The position numbers and the translations under genes are program-made. From Terriglobia bacterium (lineage in GTDB: Bacteria > Acidobacteriota > Terriglobia > UBA7540): a stretch of 7,806 bases of DNA. The notes beneath the pieces are model-generated. The model was not told the origin of the DNA. It saw nothing but the letters and a program-made list of their open reading frames with translations, and ran no database searches. Of this stretch, positions 6,883 to 7,806 are shown one piece after another. The stretch spans positions 1 through 7,806 of the forward strand of contig JAIQGB010000204.1 of the NCBI GenBank assembly GCA_020072905.1, read 5' to 3'. Within the stretch, counting starts at the first letter, position 1. Each line of letters opens with the position of its first letter.

Positions 6883-6924
6883 CCTGTCAAACCGTACGGA
6901 AGAGTCGGGGCACGCGGCGGCGGA

Positions 6925-7410
6925 TCAAGCCGCTTTGGATGCCCAGAGTTCCGAGAAACGCCCCTCGTGCGGCTTCGCGAGCGCCGCATAGTCGGAGTAC
7001 TTCATCCGCGCGGCATCCACGTGAGTTCCGGCGGTGAAGACGATCTCCCCGGTCTCGACGACGGCACGATCCACGCACACATCGATCCCGTAGAGGTTTC
7101 CAAAGGGAGGAATCGCGCCCAGATCGCAGTCGGGGAAGATCTTGACCAGTTCGCTCTCGGGCAGCATCTCCAGGCGCTGCGCCGCGAGCTCCGCCTTCAG
7201 CTCCGACAGGCTCAGGCGATGCGACGCCGGAAGCACCGCCATCACCAGCCGCCCATCGGCGTCCAGAACGACCACCTTGGCCAGTCGCTTGCCTGAAACG
7301 TGCAGCGAGTGGGCAACTTCCTGTGCGGTGAACGCCTGGGGATGGGGCAGCCATTCGTAAGGGGCTTTCTGGGAGTCAAGGTAGTCGCGGATACGTCGGG
7401 GGATGCTCAT
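6925..7410 (-). CDS. YbaK/ProX-type aminoacyl-tRNA deacylase family protein
   Basis: Encodes 161 residues from the ATG at 7408-7410. That start is preferred over an in-frame ATG 32 codons upstream because it has an AGGAGG Shine-Dalgarno 5 nt before it and because family similarity begins there. The fold is the YbaK/ProRS editing domain, which hydrolyses mischarged aminoacyl-tRNA (for example Cys- or Ala-tRNAPro) in the cytoplasm. Visible marks are KRLAKVVVL with the conserved K45, GAIPPFG at 98-104, then LYGIDVCVDR, and an AGTH motif at 127-130 followed by MKYSDY. The protein is stand-alone, not fused to a synthetase. The N-terminal part (YLDSQKAPYEWLPHPQAFTAQEVAHSL) is typical of subgroups described as Cys-tRNA deacylases or ProX-like; the exact substrate cannot be told from sequence. 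It is first in the right-hand group, with a possible FNR-like site about 130 nt upstream. Confidence 0.93.
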   Translation of the reverse strand: MSIPRRIRDYLDSQKAPYEWLPHPQAFTAQEVAHSLHVSGKRLAKVVVLDADGRLVMAVLPASHRLSLSELKAELAAQRLEMLPESELVKIFPDCDLGAIPPFGNLYGIDVCVDRAVVETGEIVFTAGTHVDAARMKYSDYAALAKPHEGRFSELWASKAA

Positions 7411-7530
7411 AGCTCCCTCCTGAATACTGCGAAGTACTTCTCTCCCCTTTTGAACTTTGCCGCAATCATCCTGCCAGAGTCTTCCTTTTCGGCTGATTCT
7501 CGCCATGATGTGTGGCAGGGCAATCAGGAA

Positions 7531-7557
7531 AATAAGTTGTGGTATATCAATAAGTTG
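7531..7557. promoter_or_regulatory. FNR-box-like site with overlapping 9-bp direct repeats
   Basis: TTGTGGTATATCAA at 7537-7550 matches the FNR consensus TTGAT-N4-ATCAA at 8 of 10 defined positions, with one half-site perfect (ATCAA on the plus strand, TTGAT on the minus). Two copies of AATAAGTTG (7531-7539 and 7549-7557) flank and overlap it with an 18-bp repeat distance. It lies 127-140 nt upstream of the deacylase ATG, a suitable place for an operator. The FNR-like regulator encoded at 4751-5440 has the matching E-x-x-S-R recognition residues, but binding is inference. Confidence 0.4.
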
Positions 7558-7790
7558 GCAGAAGTCTTGGGGTTGCCCAAGCGTTCCTAGCCCTCTGCGG
7601 CGTGGGTCGGCAATGCGGCGATGCGAGATTCAGCGCATGACCTTGGCGCTATTTTTCTCTGTCCTCGATTAACCTTGATCGCCACCGAGCGCAGTCGCGA
7701 AGTCAAGCCATCCCCCAGCAAATCTAAGTTGTCGTCTCGCTCGGGGTCGGCCTGACCAATCGAAGCGGCAAATCGTGCGACGTTTTGTCC

Positions 7791-7796
7791 TATAAT
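7791..7796 (+). promoter_or_regulatory. Possible -10 element pointing right, out of the window
   Basis: TATAAT matches the sigma-70 -10 consensus exactly and lies ten bases from the window end, so it could serve a divergent gene beyond it. No good -35 is found 16-18 nt upstream (about 7767-7774 reads GGCAAAT), and there is no extended -10 TG. The call rests on the hexamer and the position alone. Confidence 0.25.
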
Positions 7797-7806
7797 GCTG
7801 GGTTGC

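Larger units (their letters stand above)
7411..7806. other. Intergenic region at the right end of the window
   Basis: I see no supportable gene in these 396 nt; short reading frames on both strands lack ribosome-binding sites and recognisable products. The stretch is more AT-rich near 7490-7560 than the flanking genes, as expected for a promoter region. Noted elements are a 10-bp palindrome GAAGTACTTC at 7431-7440, the repeat/FNR-like site at 7531-7557, a weak hairpin followed by ATTTTTCTC near 7633-7660, and a TATAAT at 7791-7796. Confidence 0.65.

Noticed and set aside
7411..7506. N-terminal 32-codon extension of the deacylase gene
   Set aside because: The ATG at 7408-7410 has a textbook AGGAGG and matches where the family begins; the extension is low-similarity and its start has no Shine-Dalgarno.
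7633..7660. Plus-strand terminator (AGCGC...GCGCT followed by ATTTTTCTC)
   Set aside because: The stem is only 5 bp with a 9-nt loop and no plus-strand gene precedes it.
7411..7806. tRNA or other structured RNA gene in the right-hand gap
   Set aside because: No TPsiC-arm sequence or cloverleaf pairing could be found by eye on either strand.

Overview
The window is GC-rich bacterial chromosome in which every supported gene lies on the minus strand; read in transcription order, it runs from right to left. I recognise six protein-coding genes and no RNA genes, mobile elements or CRISPR arrays. The mix of exported beta-propeller proteins (YVTN type, FG-GAP/ASPIC-UnbV type, and a TolB/HzsA-like monoheme protein) with a eukaryote-like citrate synthase best fits an Acidobacteriota-like or similar environmental lineage. 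That assignment is an inference from gene content, not from a marker gene.

Right part (about 7806 down to 4751): a 396-nt upstream region, then a YbaK/ProX-type aminoacyl-tRNA deacylase (6925-7410), a 430-residue citrate synthase of the mitochondrial-like type (5520-6812) and a Crp/Fnr-family regulator (4751-5440). Each has a clear Shine-Dalgarno sequence 5-6 nt before its ATG. The gaps are 112 and 79 nt and each contains an inverted repeat; the one before the regulator is a perfect 17-bp stem with a 4-nt loop. An FNR-box-like sequence lies about 130 nt upstream of the deacylase gene, so a regulator acting on its own gene cluster is possible.

Middle (4394-4750): a 357-nt non-coding gap that should hold the promoter of the left cluster. 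It contains a 12-bp perfect palindrome, but I see no convincing promoter or intrinsic terminator.

Left part (4393 down to 38): three tightly coupled genes for predicted exported proteins. The order is a TolB-like protein ending in one c-type heme motif (2885-4393), a seven-repeat FG-GAP/CRTAC1-like protein with an ASPIC/UnbV domain (1165-2883), and a YVTN beta-propeller protein (38-1165). The junctions are TGAGATG (one base between stop and start) and TGATG (one shared base), so co-translation is very likely. The set looks like a periplasmic or outer-surface module that pairs a heme protein with two repeat-rich scaffold proteins. Its function is unknown to me and it is the most interesting part of the window. 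The last gene stops abruptly at what looks like the beginning of another propeller strand; only 37 nt of sequence follow it.
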